A stretch of DNA of 64,000 nt from Pseudoflavonifractor sp. Marseille-P3106 (lineage in GTDB: Bacteria > Bacillota > Clostridia > Oscillospirales > Oscillospiraceae), in assembly GCA_900169975.1 (NCBI GenBank), contig LT827125.1, positions 186,001-250,000 of the forward strand, written 5' to 3'. Below are positions 32,465 through 40,637 of this stretch, one piece after another (position 1 is the first letter of the stretch; each line of letters begins with the position of its first letter). Below the pieces are notes generated by a model that saw only the letters and a program-made list of their open reading frames with translations, ran no database searches and had not been told where the DNA came from. The position numbers were made by a program, and so were the translations under genes.

Positions 32465-33385
32465 ATGGAAAAACGGTATGATGTGGTCGTTGTGGGCGGA
32501 GGCCCGGCGGGATATTCGGCGGCGCTCTACTGCGTCCGTGCCGGGCTCTCCGTGCTGGTGCTGGAGATGCTCAGCGCAGGAGGACAGATGGCCACCACCT
32601 CCCAGGTGGACAACTACCCGGGTTTTGACAGCGGTGTGGATGGCTTTGAGCTGGCTGAGAAGATGCAGGCCGGGGCGGAGCGCTTCGGTGCGGTGAGTGA
32701 ATTTGCCGAGGTCACCGGGATGGAGCTGGGTGGTCAGCCCAAGGTGATCCATACCACCGATGGGACCGTGGAGGCCCGGGCCGTGGTGCTGGCCATGGGG
32801 GCATCGCCCCGGAAAATGGGGCTGCCCGGCGAGGCGGAGCTGGTGGGCCGGGGCGTGGCCTACTGTGCCGCCTGCGATGGAATGTACTACAAGGGCAAGG
32901 TGGTGGCGGTGGCCGGAGGGGGGAACTCCGCTGCGGCTGATGCCCTCACGCTGTCCAAACTCTGTAAAAAGGTATATCTGATCCATCGCCGGGACTCCCT
33001 GCGGGCTGACCCGGTCTATCTGGAGCCGCTGAAACAGGCGGGAAATCTGGAATTTGTCTGGAACACGCAGATCGACGCACTGCTGCATGGGGAGAAACTG
33101 ACCGGACTGGCTCTGACCGATCGAGTGACGGGGGAACACTCTACGATGTCCTGTGACGGGCTGTTCGTGGCCATTGGGCGTGATCCCAACACTGCCCTGG
33201 TTCAGGATCAGGTGGAGCTGGACGATCAGGGCTACCTGATTGCAGACGAGACCACCAGAACCAGCGTACCCGGGGTCTTTGCCGCGGGAGATGTGCGCAC
33301 CAAACCTCTGCGCCAGATCGTGACGGCTGCGGCGGATGGAGCCGTGGCGTCGAAATTTGTGACGGAATATCTGCGGGAGCACTGA
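32465..33385 (+). CDS. trxB: Thioredoxin reductase-like flavoprotein
   Basis: 306 residues from the ATG at 32465 (GAGGTG upstream). FAD loop GGGPAGYSAA (11-20), redox pair Cys134/Cys137 in YCAACDG, NADPH loop VAGGGNSAAADAL, and C-terminal FAAGDVRTKPLRQIVTAAADGA. It transfers electrons from NADPH to the thioredoxin encoded just upstream. It ends the redox operon at the terminator at 33413. Confidence 0.93.
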   Translation: MEKRYDVVVVGGGPAGYSAALYCVRAGLSVLVLEMLSAGGQMATTSQVDNYPGFDSGVDGFELAEKMQAGAERFGAVSEFAEVTGMELGGQPKVIHTTDGTVEARAVVLAMGASPRKMGLPGEAELVGRGVAYCAACDGMYYKGKVVAVAGGGNSAAADALTLSKLCKKVYLIHRRDSLRADPVYLEPLKQAGNLEFVWNTQIDALLHGEKLTGLALTDRVTGEHSTMSCDGLFVAIGRDPNTALVQDQVELDDQGYLIADETTRTSVPGVFAAGDVRTKPLRQIVTAAADGAVASKFVTEYLREH

Positions 33386-33412
33386 ACTTTGGCGCTCAAA
33401 GCAAATCAAACG

Positions 33413-33457
33413 GCCCCCTGATGCAGGAAAGCAAACCTGCATCAGGGGGCTTGTTTT
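33413..33457 (+). terminator. Terminator of the redox operon
   Basis: GCCCCCTGATGCAGG (33413-33427) pairs perfectly with 33436-33450 and is followed by TTGTTTT. Confidence 0.92.
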
Positions 33458-33496
33458 GTGGATCTGAGCGATGTATGACTGACGCCGGAAGGGAGC

Positions 33497-33667
33497 ATGG
33501 CAGAAGAAGTGAGAAAGGCACGGCAGAAGGCGAAGGGATTCTCTGAGCACAGATCTGCAGGGAGGACGGAAGGGCTTGCGGATCTGGGGCTATACGGGAA
33601 GCGGAATAAGTGGAGGCTCCCTGGAATTCGCAGGCGGAGAACTCTTTGGGGGTTAAGGCGTTTTTGA
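33497..33667 (+). CDS. Possible small basic protein
   Basis: A 56-codon frame starts with ATG 3 bases after GGAAGGGAG and ends TGA at 33667. The product is strongly basic (ends IRRRRTLWGLRRF), without a recognisable domain or signal. It fills the gap between the redox operon terminator and sigK. No promoter is evident and codon use is not distinctive, so it may be chance. Confidence 0.25.
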   Translation: MAEEVRKARQKAKGFSEHRSAGRTEGLADLGLYGKRNKWRLPGIRRRRTLWGLRRF

Positions 33668-33693
33668 CGAAAGCCCCCCCGGCTTGGGGATCG

Positions 33694-34389
33694 TCAGCAA
33701 AGTTCTCTTTCTAGGGCCGTACGCAGTTTTTCAAGGGCTTTCTTTTCAATGCGCGATACATAGGAGCGGCTGATGCCGCACTGCTGGGCGATCTCCCGCT
33801 GGGTGAGAGGAGCCGCTCCGGTAAGGCCGTACCGCAGAGCAATGACTTGCTTTTCCCGGGGATCCAGGCACTGCTCCACGCAGAGACGTACCCGAACTCC
33901 GGCATCCCGGGCCGACAGCTCTTCCAGCATATTGTCATCCACCCGGATCACGTCCATGAGGGACAGAGAGTTTCCCTCTCCATCAGAATCGAGAGAGTCC
34001 GAAAGGGAGACCTCTCCCTGAAGTTTTCGCTGGCTTCGAAAGTACATCAGAATTTCATTTTCAATGCAGCGGGATGCATAGGTGGCAAGACGCACGTTTC
34101 GATCCGGTTTAAATGTGGAGATTCCTTTGATGAGTCCAATGGTGCCAATGGAGATAAGATCGTCCTGATCGCCTGACTGTGTGTAGTATTTTTTGACGAT
34201 ATGAGCCACAAGCCTGAGGTTGTGTTCGATCAGAGCATCCCGGGCTGCCATATCTCCCGAGGCATAGCGTTCCAGGTATTCCTGCTCCTTTTCCGGCTTT
34301 AGGGCTTTGGGAAAGGAACCGGTGCCGCCGGAAAGGCGAAGCGGAAAGAAAAGAGTCTGAAACATCAGAACAAGCCAGGCGGAGAGCAT
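33694..34389 (-). CDS. sigK: Sporulation sigma factor K, uninterrupted
   Basis: 231 residues. Region 2: IEHNLRLVAHIVKKYY, DDLISIGTIGLIKGI and RLATYASRCIENEILMYFRSQRK; region 4: REKQVIALRYGL, LTQREIAQQCGISRSYVSRIEKKAL. A hydrophobic N-terminus (LSAWLVLMFQTLFFPLRL) looks like the SigK pro-sequence removed by a membrane protease. It directs late mother-cell genes, including coat proteins. The gene is whole, with no skin element between regions 2 and 4. GAAAGGAGG precedes the ATG. Confidence 0.95.
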   Translation of the reverse strand: MLSAWLVLMFQTLFFPLRLSGGTGSFPKALKPEKEQEYLERYASGDMAARDALIEHNLRLVAHIVKKYYTQSGDQDDLISIGTIGLIKGISTFKPDRNVRLATYASRCIENEILMYFRSQRKLQGEVSLSDSLDSDGEGNSLSLMDVIRVDDNMLEELSARDAGVRVRLCVEQCLDPREKQVIALRYGLTGAAPLTQREIAQQCGISRSYVSRIEKKALEKLRTALERELC

Positions 34390-34462
34390 GGGCGGGGCCT
34401 CCTTTCATCAGTGTTCTGTCCCATCTTATTCTCCGAGGCGTTGTCCTGATACGAAAATACAG

Positions 34463-34498
34463 AAAAAGGGACCGGATCTGAACAGTCCGGTCCCTTTT
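34463..34498 (-). terminator. Terminator of the small lipoprotein gene
   Basis: AAAAGGGACCGGA (34464-34476) pairs perfectly with 34486-34498; T runs occur on both strands, TTTTTCTG on the minus strand. Confidence 0.88.
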
Positions 34499-34501
34499 GT
34501 G

Positions 34502-34786
34502 TTACCGCACGGCGTTTTTGATTCCGTTGCCCACATCCCGTGCGGCGTTTCCTACGCCATTGACTACGTCGCCCACACCGTCGACAGCTCCGCGAGCCAC
34601 ATCTCCGGCATCATGCATGGCGTTCCCCGCAGCATTTTTTCCATCCGTGACGGCAGGGCTGGCCTGCGGCGTCACCACCGGTGCGGAAGGAGCGGGGGTC
34701 ACCGCCGGGGCATTTGACCCAGAACAGCCCGCCAGAGTCAGGACCAGTGCCATTGACAGGGTGAGCAAGCCAATATTCCGATTCAT
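34502..34786 (-). CDS. Small lipoprotein with amphipathic repeats
   Basis: 94 residues. Signal ends at LAGC (Cys20), then a Pro/Ala/Thr-rich linker and a tail of imperfect seven-residue units (GDVARGAVDGVGDVVNGVGN) that would form an amphipathic helix. It is probably on the outer face of the membrane. AGGAGAAGAA precedes the ATG. It lies between sigK and the Fur-family gene, transcribed with its own terminator. Function unknown; sporulation-related proteins with similar tails exist, but that link is weak. Confidence 0.85.
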   Translation of the reverse strand: MNRNIGLLTLSMALVLTLAGCSGSNAPAVTPAPSAPVVTPQASPAVTDGKNAAGNAMHDAGDVARGAVDGVGDVVNGVGNAARDVGNGIKNAVR

Positions 34787-34885
34787 TTCTTCTCCTCCTG
34801 AATAACAGAATCTTTGGAATCTCTATCCGGATATAGTATGCACCAGAAGCAAAAATTCACCCGAGGAAAAAAACGAAAAAAACAC

Positions 34886-34914
34886 TTGATTTTTCAAAAA
34901 GGGTATGCTATTTT
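34886..34914 (+). promoter_or_regulatory. Promoter of the Fur/PerR-type gene
   Basis: TTGATT (34886-34891), 17-base spacer, TATTTT (34909-34914). An AT-rich stretch after it could hold a Fur/PerR site, but no clear 7-1-7 palindrome is seen. Confidence 0.65.
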
Positions 34915-34954
34915 AATAACAGTAACAATTCTTAATTTTGAAAAGGAGATCGCT

Positions 34955-35353
34955 ATGGCCGGCAAGCGCTATTCCCGTCAGAGGGAACTTATTTTTGATG
35001 CCGTCTGCGGTACCGACCAGCACCCAACTGCGGAGATGGTCTACCACTGGCTCAAGCCGAAGAATCCAAACCTTAGTTTGGGGACAGTGTATCGAAATCT
35101 GAATCTCCTGGCGGAGGAAGGGGTCTTGGTGCGCATGCCCTTTCCGGTAGAGCGGTACGACGCCAATGTCGTACCACACACCCATTTCCGCTGCAAGAGC
35201 TGCGGGGGCGTGTTCGACCTGGAACTGGCTTATGATCCGGGGCTTGACCAGGCCGCCGCGGCGGAAGAGCCGGGATTTCAAATTGAGAACCACGACCTCA
35301 TCTTTTCCGGCCTGTGCCCTGAGTGCGCGGGCGGGAGAGGAAAAATGAATTGA
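34955..35353 (+). CDS. Fur-family metalloregulator, PerR-like
   Basis: 132 residues. Winged helix with HPTAEMVYHWLK and LGTVYRNLNLLAEEG. Asp69, His75, His77 and Asp88 fit the PerR regulatory metal site (HTHF), and Cys80-Cys83 plus Cys121-Cys124 form the structural zinc site. PerR-type proteins sense peroxide through iron-catalysed His oxidation and repress detoxification genes. The next gene is rubrerythrin, a standard PerR target. AAGGAG precedes the ATG. Confidence 0.92.
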   Translation: MAGKRYSRQRELIFDAVCGTDQHPTAEMVYHWLKPKNPNLSLGTVYRNLNLLAEEGVLVRMPFPVERYDANVVPHTHFRCKSCGGVFDLELAYDPGLDQAAAAEEPGFQIENHDLIFSGLCPECAGGRGKMN

Positions 35354-35378
35354 TTTTCTCATTTTTACATGATAAGAT
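35350..35378 (+). promoter_or_regulatory. Promoter of the rubrerythrin gene
   Basis: TTGATT (35350-35355), 17-base spacer, TAAGAT (35373-35378); its -35 box overlaps the Fur-family stop codon. Confidence 0.7.
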
Positions 35379-35437
35379 GAAGGTGCTTACAAAAGACCAA
35401 AACAATCTGTTTTTATTTAGAAAGGAGAAATAACATT

Positions 35438-35971
35438 ATGGAACTCAAGGGGAGCAAGACCGAAGCCAATCTGTGGAAAGCATTTGCCGGCGAGAGCATG
35501 GCCCGCAATAAGTATACGTATTTTGCCAGCAAGGCGAAGAAGGACGGCTACGAGCAGATCGCGGCTATTTTCGAAGAGACTGCCGGCAATGAGAAGGAGC
35601 ATGCCAAGCTGTGGTTCAAGGAACTTGGCGGCATCGGTGATACTGCGGCGAACCTGAAGTCTGCCGCAGCCGGCGAGAACGAAGAGTGGACCCAGATGTA
35701 TCGCGAGATGGCGGAGACCGCCAAGGAAGAGGGCTTTACCAAGCTGGCCTTCCTCTTCGAGGGTGTGGGCAAGATCGAGAAGGAGCATGAAGAGCGCTAC
35801 CTGACCCTCCTGAAGAATCTGGACGAGGGTGTGGTGTTCCAGCGCGGCGATGAGTATATGTGGAAGTGCCGCAACTGCGGCCACATCCATTTTGGAAAGA
35901 CTGCCCCCAGCGTGTGCCCCATCTGTGCGCATCCCCAGGCGTACTTTGAGCTGCTGTCCAAGAACTACTAA
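35438..35971 (+). CDS. rbr: Rubrerythrin
   Basis: 177 residues. Ferritin-like diiron domain 1-135 with Glu19 ([10 protein letters not shown]), [10 protein letters not shown] and [10 protein letters not shown]-terminal rubredoxin-like site Cys144, Cys147 (CRNCG), Cys160, Cys163 (CPIC). It reduces hydrogen peroxide to water in the cytosol of anaerobes with NAD(P)H-derived electrons. AGAAAGGAG precedes the ATG. It lies 84 bases after a PerR-like gene and 11 before a MarR gene. Confidence 0.96.
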   Translation: MELKGSKTEANLWKAFAGESMARNKYTYFASKAKKDGYEQIAAIFEETAGNEKEHAKLWFKELGGIGDTAANLKSAAAGENEEWTQMYREMAETAKEEGFTKLAFLFEGVGKIEKEHEERYLTLLKNLDEGVVFQRGDEYMWKCRNCGHIHFGKTAPSVCPICAHPQAYFELLSKNY

Positions 35972-35982
35972 GGGGAACCGAA

Positions 35983-36441
35983 ATGGCCAGCCCGGACGAG
36001 TTGGTCCGACTGATCGGGCATCTTTACGAAATGGAACGTTTTTTACAGGCGGATGAGAAGCGGCCCAAGCAGCATGGGAAAATTTCTCTCTTTGACAGCG
36101 AGATACGTGCGCTTTTGGCAATCTTCACTCAGGAGGGACAGTCCCAGGCAGAGCTGTGCCGCCGCCTGATGCGGAGTAAGGGCGTGACTTCCGGTGTGGT
36201 AGATCGGCTGGAAGAAAAGGGACTGGTGCGCCGGGATAAGAAGGACACCAGATGCCTTCTCTATCTGACGGAACGGGGCCGGTATATCTGTCGGGAAAAA
36301 AGAGAGCTGGATTTTCGCCGTGCGAATGAAGCGGTGGAGGAGATCCCAGTGGAACTGGAGGATCTGAGGAGCGCCAATGAGGTGCTGGAGCAACTGATTC
36401 TCTACTTCCGAAAGAAATGCGGACAGGAATCTGCGCAGTGA
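35983..36441 (+). CDS. MarR-family transcriptional regulator
   Basis: 152 residues. Winged helix: SQAELCRRLMRSKGVTSGVVDRLEEKGLVRR and wing KKDTRCLLYLTERG. N- and C-terminal helices make the dimer interface. It starts 11 bases after rubrerythrin, so it is cotranscribed and may feed back on the rubrerythrin operon. No cysteine at the OhrR position is obvious; the signal is unknown. The 3' end overlaps the terminator. Confidence 0.92.
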   Translation: MASPDELVRLIGHLYEMERFLQADEKRPKQHGKISLFDSEIRALLAIFTQEGQSQAELCRRLMRSKGVTSGVVDRLEEKGLVRRDKKDTRCLLYLTERGRYICREKRELDFRRANEAVEEIPVELEDLRSANEVLEQLILYFRKKCGQESAQ

Positions 36442-36486
36442 AAAAGCCCGCCGCCTGCTGATTTGCAGGCGGCGGGCTTTTTCACT
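36437..36486 (+). terminator. Terminator of the rubrerythrin-MarR operon
   Basis: Perfect 22-base arms (36437-36458, 36465-36486); the T run CTTTTT is inside the right arm. The left arm begins in the last codons of the MarR gene. Confidence 0.92.
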
Positions 36487-36510
36487 GCGGCAGGCAGCGG
36501 ACGGCTGGAC

Positions 36511-36539
36511 TTGTTCCCATCCGCGGATTGTGGTACAAT
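36511..36539 (+). promoter_or_regulatory. Promoter of mrnC
   Basis: TTGTTC (36511-36516), 17-base spacer, TACAAT (36534-36539), 52 bases before the ATG. Confidence 0.7.
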
Positions 36540-36591
36540 GACGCAAAAAGCTGTTCGCGCAGCAGAGTTTGTGAAGAGAGCAGGAACGTTA

Positions 36592-36993
36592 ATGACTGAT
36601 TATTTCCATCTGGATGCCACGCAGGAGACCATTGGCGGCATCAGTAATTTGGGCCTGGCCCACCTGGGGGACGCGGTATTTGAACTGATGGTGCGTTCCT
36701 GGCTGTGCCTGCATGGAAAGGCCACCGCGAAGGGGCTGCACCGGGCGGCCGTGCGCTATGTGGCGGCGCCGGCCCAGGCGGCGGCAGTGGAGAAGATCCG
36801 CCCTCTTCTGACCTCTGAGGAGACAGACGTGTTCCGCCGGGGCCGCAACGCCAGCCCGCACTCCATCCCCCAGAATGCCAGCCGGGAGGAGTACCAGGCG
36901 GCCACCGCGCTGGAGGCCCTTTTCGGCTGGCTGTACCTGAACGGACGCTGTGACCGGCTCAACGAGCTGTTTGGCCGGATGATGGAGGAATAA
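36592..36993 (+). CDS. mrnC: Mini-ribonuclease III
   Basis: 133 residues, a single RNase III catalytic domain without a dsRNA-binding domain. NLGLAHLGDAVFELMVRSWL carries the acidic site (LGDAVFE) and EYQAATALEALFGWLYL the second (ALEALFGWLYL). It matures 23S rRNA ends. The ATG at 36592 has AGGA upstream. Only one base separates its stop from the rqcH ATG, so the two are coupled. Confidence 0.93.
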   Translation: MTDYFHLDATQETIGGISNLGLAHLGDAVFELMVRSWLCLHGKATAKGLHRAAVRYVAAPAQAAAVEKIRPLLTSEETDVFRRGRNASPHSIPQNASREEYQAATALEALFGWLYLNGRCDRLNELFGRMMEE

Positions 36994-36994
36994 C

Positions 36995-38614
36995 ATGGCG
37001 CTGGACGCAATTTGTCTGTCTGCCGCGGTGGCCGAGCTCCGCGCCGCCGTGGGGGGCGGGAAGATCGACAAGATCTATCAGCCCGGCGGGCAGGACGTGG
37101 TCCTGGCCGTCCGCGGCCCGGCGGGAAACGTGCGGGTGCTTCTCTCGGCCAATCCCAGCCATCCCAGGCTCCACCTGACCACACTGGACCGAGAGAATCC
37201 GGACAAGCCGCCCATGTTCTGCATGCTCTTGCGCAAACACCTGACCGGGGCCCGCATCCTGGAGATCGAGCAGCCCTACATGGAGCGGATCGTCACCCTC
37301 CGTCTGGAGGCGCTGGATGAGCTGGGGGACCGGGTGAGCCGTTCTCTGGTGCTGGAGGCCATGGGCCGCCGGGCCAATCTGATCCTGCTGGATGGAGAAG
37401 GTCGGATCATGGAGTGCATCCGTCGGGTGGACGGAGATCTGACCACCGGCCGGCAGGTGCTGCCCGGGCTCTTTTACCGCATGCCGGAGCCCCGGTTCGG
37501 GGTGCCGCCTCTACTGGAGCGGGAGCTGCGCTTCCGGGGAGAGACCGGTGATCTGGCTTCCGCCGTGGAGAAGCTCTGGGACGAGGTGGGGAAGAAGGGC
37601 GGAAAGCCGGTGATGCTCCTGAGGGAGGGAAAGCCGGCGGATTTCTCCTTCCTGCCTATTTTGCAGTACGGCCTGGAGACCGAACTGCGGGAGTACGCCT
37701 CCTTTGGCGCGCTGCTGGATGACTTCTATGAGACCCGGGAGCGGCAGGAGCGGACCCGGCAGCGGGGAGAGGATCTGGTCCGGGCGGTGAAAAACGCCCG
37801 GGACCGCACGGCGCGCAAGCTGGAAAACCAGCGCCGGGAGCTGGAGGCCACCAAAGATCGGGAGCGGCTGCGCCAACTGGGCGATATCCTCACTACCAAT
37901 CTCCATACCCTGGAGAAGGGGCGCTCCACCGTCCGGCTTCAGGACTACTATGACCCGGAGTGCCGGGAGGTGGAGATCATGGTGGATCCGCTGCTCACTC
38001 CTCAGCAGAACGCCGCCCGATATTATAAGGAGTACAACAAGGCCAAGAACGCGGAGAGTGCTCTCACCCGGCAGATCGAGCGGGGGGAGAGCGATCTGGC
38101 CTATTTGGAGAGTGTGCTGGAAAACCTTACCCTGGCCGAGGGAGAGCGGGACCTCCAGGAGATCCGGCAGGAACTCACCGATACGGGTTATCTGCGCAGG
38201 GCCACAAAGGCGGCCAAGCGAGAAAAGCGGGTGACGGGAAAGCCCATGGAGTTCCGCACCGACAGCGGGCTTCGTGTGAGCGTGGGCAAGAACAACAGCC
38301 AGAACGACCAGCTCACGATGAAGCTGGCCTCCAAGTGGGACTGGTGGTTCCACACCCAGAAGATCCACGGCTCTCACGTTATCCTCTGGACCGGCGGGGC
38401 CGAGCCGGACGAGTTGAGTGTGGCCCAGGCGGCCAGCCTGGCAGCGTGGTTTTCCCAGGGCCGGGAGGCAGGCAAGGTGCCGGTGGATTTTACGCCGGTC
38501 AAATATGTGAAAAAAACCGCGGGGGCGAAGCCGGGGATGGTGGTCTACACCACGTATCAGACCAGGATGGCTCCGCCGGATGAAACGCTGGCCAAGCGTC
38601 TGCGGACCAAGTAA
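36995..38614 (+). CDS. rqcH: Ribosome quality control factor RqcH (NFACT family)
   Basis: 539 residues. NFACT-N (1-180) starts LDAICLSAAVAELRAAVGGGKIDKIYQ; a helix-hairpin-helix and coiled coil (250-400, rich in Arg/Glu) follow; NFACT-R carries KWDWWFHTQKIHGSHVIL near residues 445-460. RqcH binds obstructed 50S subunits and recruits tRNA-Ala to add alanine tails to stalled chains. The ribosome site GGAGG is in the end of mrnC. A response regulator follows after 12 bases. Confidence 0.94.
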   Translation: MALDAICLSAAVAELRAAVGGGKIDKIYQPGGQDVVLAVRGPAGNVRVLLSANPSHPRLHLTTLDRENPDKPPMFCMLLRKHLTGARILEIEQPYMERIVTLRLEALDELGDRVSRSLVLEAMGRRANLILLDGEGRIMECIRRVDGDLTTGRQVLPGLFYRMPEPRFGVPPLLERELRFRGETGDLASAVEKLWDEVGKKGGKPVMLLREGKPADFSFLPILQYGLETELREYASFGALLDDFYETRERQERTRQRGEDLVRAVKNARDRTARKLENQRRELEATKDRERLRQLGDILTTNLHTLEKGRSTVRLQDYYDPECREVEIMVDPLLTPQQNAARYYKEYNKAKNAESALTRQIERGESDLAYLESVLENLTLAEGERDLQEIRQELTDTGYLRRATKAAKREKRVTGKPMEFRTDSGLRVSVGKNNSQNDQLTMKLASKWDWWFHTQKIHGSHVILWTGGAEPDELSVAQAASLAAWFSQGREAGKVPVDFTPVKYVKKTAGAKPGMVVYTTYQTRMAPPDETLAKRLRTK

Positions 38615-38626
38615 GGGGAGAGAAAT

Positions 38627-39322
38627 ATGGAGAGCTTTCATATTCTGGTGGTCGAGGACGACCCGGACATCAACAATCTGCTGTGCCGCATCGTCACCGA
38701 CGCCGGATACGACTGCCGCCAGGCATTCTCCGGAAGCGAGGCGGCCCTGCTGGCGGAGAGCTACGCCTACGATCTCATCCTGCTGGATCTGATGCTTCCC
38801 GGTCTGTCCGGGGAGGAGCTGATCCAGCGGCTGCGCCGCGGCAAGACGATGCCGATTTTGGTCCTCTCCGCCAAGGCCGGACTGGAGGACCGGGTGAATG
38901 TGCTGCGGCTTGGGGCGGACGACTTCATACCCAAGCCCTTCGACAACGCCGAGGTGCTGGCCCGCATCGAGGCCCAGCTCCGCCGCTATAAGAAATTTTC
39001 CGGGCAGTCAGCAGGGGGAAGCCTTTGCTGCGGAGATCTGATGCTGGACCGGGAGAGCGTGACAGTCACGGCGGGGAAACAAGAGGTCGTTCTGACCGGC
39101 CGGGAGTTTGAGATCCTGGCGCTCTTGATGGAGCATCCCAAAAAGGTATTTACCCGGGAACAGATCTATGAGCGTGTCTGGGGCGAGGAGTATATAGGGG
39201 ACGACAATACGGTGAACGTCCACGTGAGCAATCTCCGTGCTAAGCTGGCCAAGGCCAGCGACCGGGAGTACATCAAGACAGTGTGGGGCATCGGCTTTAA
39301 AATGGCCGAGCCGTGGGCGTGA
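38627..39322 (+). CDS. OmpR/PhoB-type response regulator
   Basis: 231 residues. Receiver: acidic pair D11/D12, phospho-acceptor Asp54 (LILLDLMLP), Lys103 (PKPF). C-terminal winged helix: LTGREFEILALLMEHPKKVFTREQI and DDNTVNVHVSNLRAKL, ending TVWGIGFKM. The likely kinase is encoded at 42173, beyond the ABC transporter; regulator-ABC-kinase groups of this kind usually answer to antimicrobial peptides. It follows rqcH by 12 bases behind AAGGGGAG, an unusual placement. Confidence 0.93.
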   Translation: MESFHILVVEDDPDINNLLCRIVTDAGYDCRQAFSGSEAALLAESYAYDLILLDLMLPGLSGEELIQRLRRGKTMPILVLSAKAGLEDRVNVLRLGADDFIPKPFDNAEVLARIEAQLRRYKKFSGQSAGGSLCCGDLMLDRESVTVTAGKQEVVLTGREFEILALLMEHPKKVFTREQIYERVWGEEYIGDDNTVNVHVSNLRAKLAKASDREYIKTVWGIGFKMAEPWA

Positions 39323-39325
39323 CGT

Positions 39326-39365
39326 GAATAGAGGCGGCGGGCCACAGGGCCCGCCGCCTCTATTC
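39326..39365. terminator. Hairpin between convergent genes
   Basis: Perfect 18-base arms (39326-39343, 39348-39365). No T run, but it is placed between the response regulator and the convergent zinc-ribbon gene and probably ends both. Confidence 0.7.
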
Positions 39366-39373
39366 GGGGATGC

Positions 39374-39538
39374 TCAGCCGGCGTCCTGCCGGGACTCTTC
39401 GCCGCACTCGATCTCCAGGAGATCTTCCGGCTCGGGGGGCTGCCAGTGAAATTCGCAGGTCTTGTCCTCGCAGCGCCCATCCACCATGATGGAACCGCAC
39501 AACGGACACCGCTCGTTCTCAGGCTCTCGGGTGAACAT
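39374..39538 (-). CDS. Small zinc-ribbon-like protein
   Basis: 54 residues from the ATG at 39538, behind GGGAGGAGGG. CPLCG...CEDKTC gives a C4-type zinc site; the tail is acidic (PEPEDLLEIECGEES). The longer frame upstream has no ribosome site and covers the ABC promoter region. Function unknown; size and motif suit a nucleic-acid or protein-binding knuckle. Confidence 0.75.
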   Translation of the reverse strand: MFTREPENERCPLCGSIMVDGRCEDKTCEFHWQPPEPEDLLEIECGEESRQDAG

Positions 39539-39660
39539 ACGATCCCTCCTCCCAGGTTTGAAATCGGGGTGCTTCCCCACCCTTATGATACCACAAAACC
39601 GAAAAAAGAGCAGGAAAAGGGACATTAAGATTTTCTTCACCTTCTCTTCAGGTTCTCTTG

Positions 39661-39689
39661 TTGACTCTCTGCTATACTCAGGGCATACT
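39661..39689 (+). promoter_or_regulatory. Promoter of the ABC exporter-kinase operon
   Basis: TTGACT (39661-39666), 17-base spacer, CATACT (39684-39689). Direct TTCTCTTCAGGTTCTCTT-type repeats just upstream (39645-39660) could be the response regulator site. Confidence 0.65.
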
Positions 39690-39713
39690 CACAAAGAAGA
39701 GAGGTCATGTGAA

Positions 39714-40637
39714 ATGGCGGAAAATATCCTGGTGACCAGGGGGCTGACCAAACGTTACGGCGCAGCCCTGGCGGTGGACCACGCGGATATCACACTTCCC
39801 AAGGGAGAGATCTACGGCTTGGTGGGCCGCAACGGAGCGGGCAAGACCACGATTATCCGGATGGTGGCGTCTCAGACGGTGCCCACCTCCGGTGAGGTGG
39901 AGCTTTTTGGAGCCACCGGCGAGCGGGATCTGGAGAAGGCGCGCTCCCGCACTGGGGCTATGGTGGAGATCCCCAGCTTTTATCCCTATCTCACCGCCCG
40001 GGAGAATCTGGAATACTACCGCCGCCAGCGGGGGATCGCCGGTGCCCGGGTGGTGGAGGATGCGTTGGAGCAGGTGGGACTGACCGATACGGGAAAGAAA
40101 AAGTTCAAGACTTTTTCCCTGGGCATGAAACAGCGGCTGGGGTTGGCCCTGGCGCTGATGAACCGCCCGGAGCTGCTGCTGCTGGACGAACCCATCAACG
40201 GACTGGACCCGGAGGGGATCGTGGAATTCCGCAACCTGCTTTTGGAGCTCAACCGGCAGTATCAGACTACCATCCTCATCTCCAGCCACATCCTCTCGGA
40301 GCTGCAAAATCTGGCCACCTGCTACGGCTTTATCGACAAGGGACGCATGTTGGAACAGCTCACTGCCGTTCAGCTGGCGGAGAAGTGCCGGGACTGCCTG
40401 GAGCTTCGGGTGGACGACGCGCCACGCGCCGCCGCCATGCTGGAGCGGGAGCTGGGACTTCGGGACTTCGAGATTTTGCCCGGAGGAGCCATCCGGCTCT
40501 ATGAGGGCCTCTCCGAGCCGCAGAAGGTCACCCGGCTCCTGGTGGAGCAGGGGATCGCCCTGTCTGGAATGGAGCATCGGGGAGCCAATCTGGAAGATTA
40601 CTTCCTGAGCTTGATCGGGGGTGTTCACCATGCTTAA
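39714..40637 (+). CDS. ABC transporter ATP-binding protein (BcrA/lantibiotic-immunity type)
   Basis: 307 residues. Walker A GRNGAGKTT, signature FSLGMKQR, Walker B LLLLDEPINGLDP, H-loop SSH. LGMKQRLGLALALM and a C-terminal regulatory region of about 90 residues match BcrA/NisF-like exporters. AGAGAGG precedes the ATG. Two permeases follow with overlaps, so it powers a heterodimeric export or immunity pump. Confidence 0.93.
   Translation: MAENILVTRGLTKRYGAALAVDHADITLPKGEIYGLVGRNGAGKTTIIRMVASQTVPTSGEVELFGATGERDLEKARSRTGAMVEIPSFYPYLTARENLEYYRRQRGIAGARVVEDALEQVGLTDTGKKKFKTFSLGMKQRLGLALALMNRPELLLLDEPINGLDPEGIVEFRNLLLELNRQYQTTILISSHILSELQNLATCYGFIDKGRMLEQLTAVQLAEKCRDCLELRVDDAPRAAAMLERELGLRDFEILPGGAIRLYEGLSEPQKVTRLLVEQGIALSGMEHRGANLEDYFLSLIGGVHHA

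Noticed and set aside
33694-34389. skin-type element inside sigK
   Set aside because: Regions 2 and 4 are in one uninterrupted frame.
34900-34950. PerR box before the Fur-family gene
   Set aside because: AT-rich, but no TTATAAT-type inverted repeat beyond chance.
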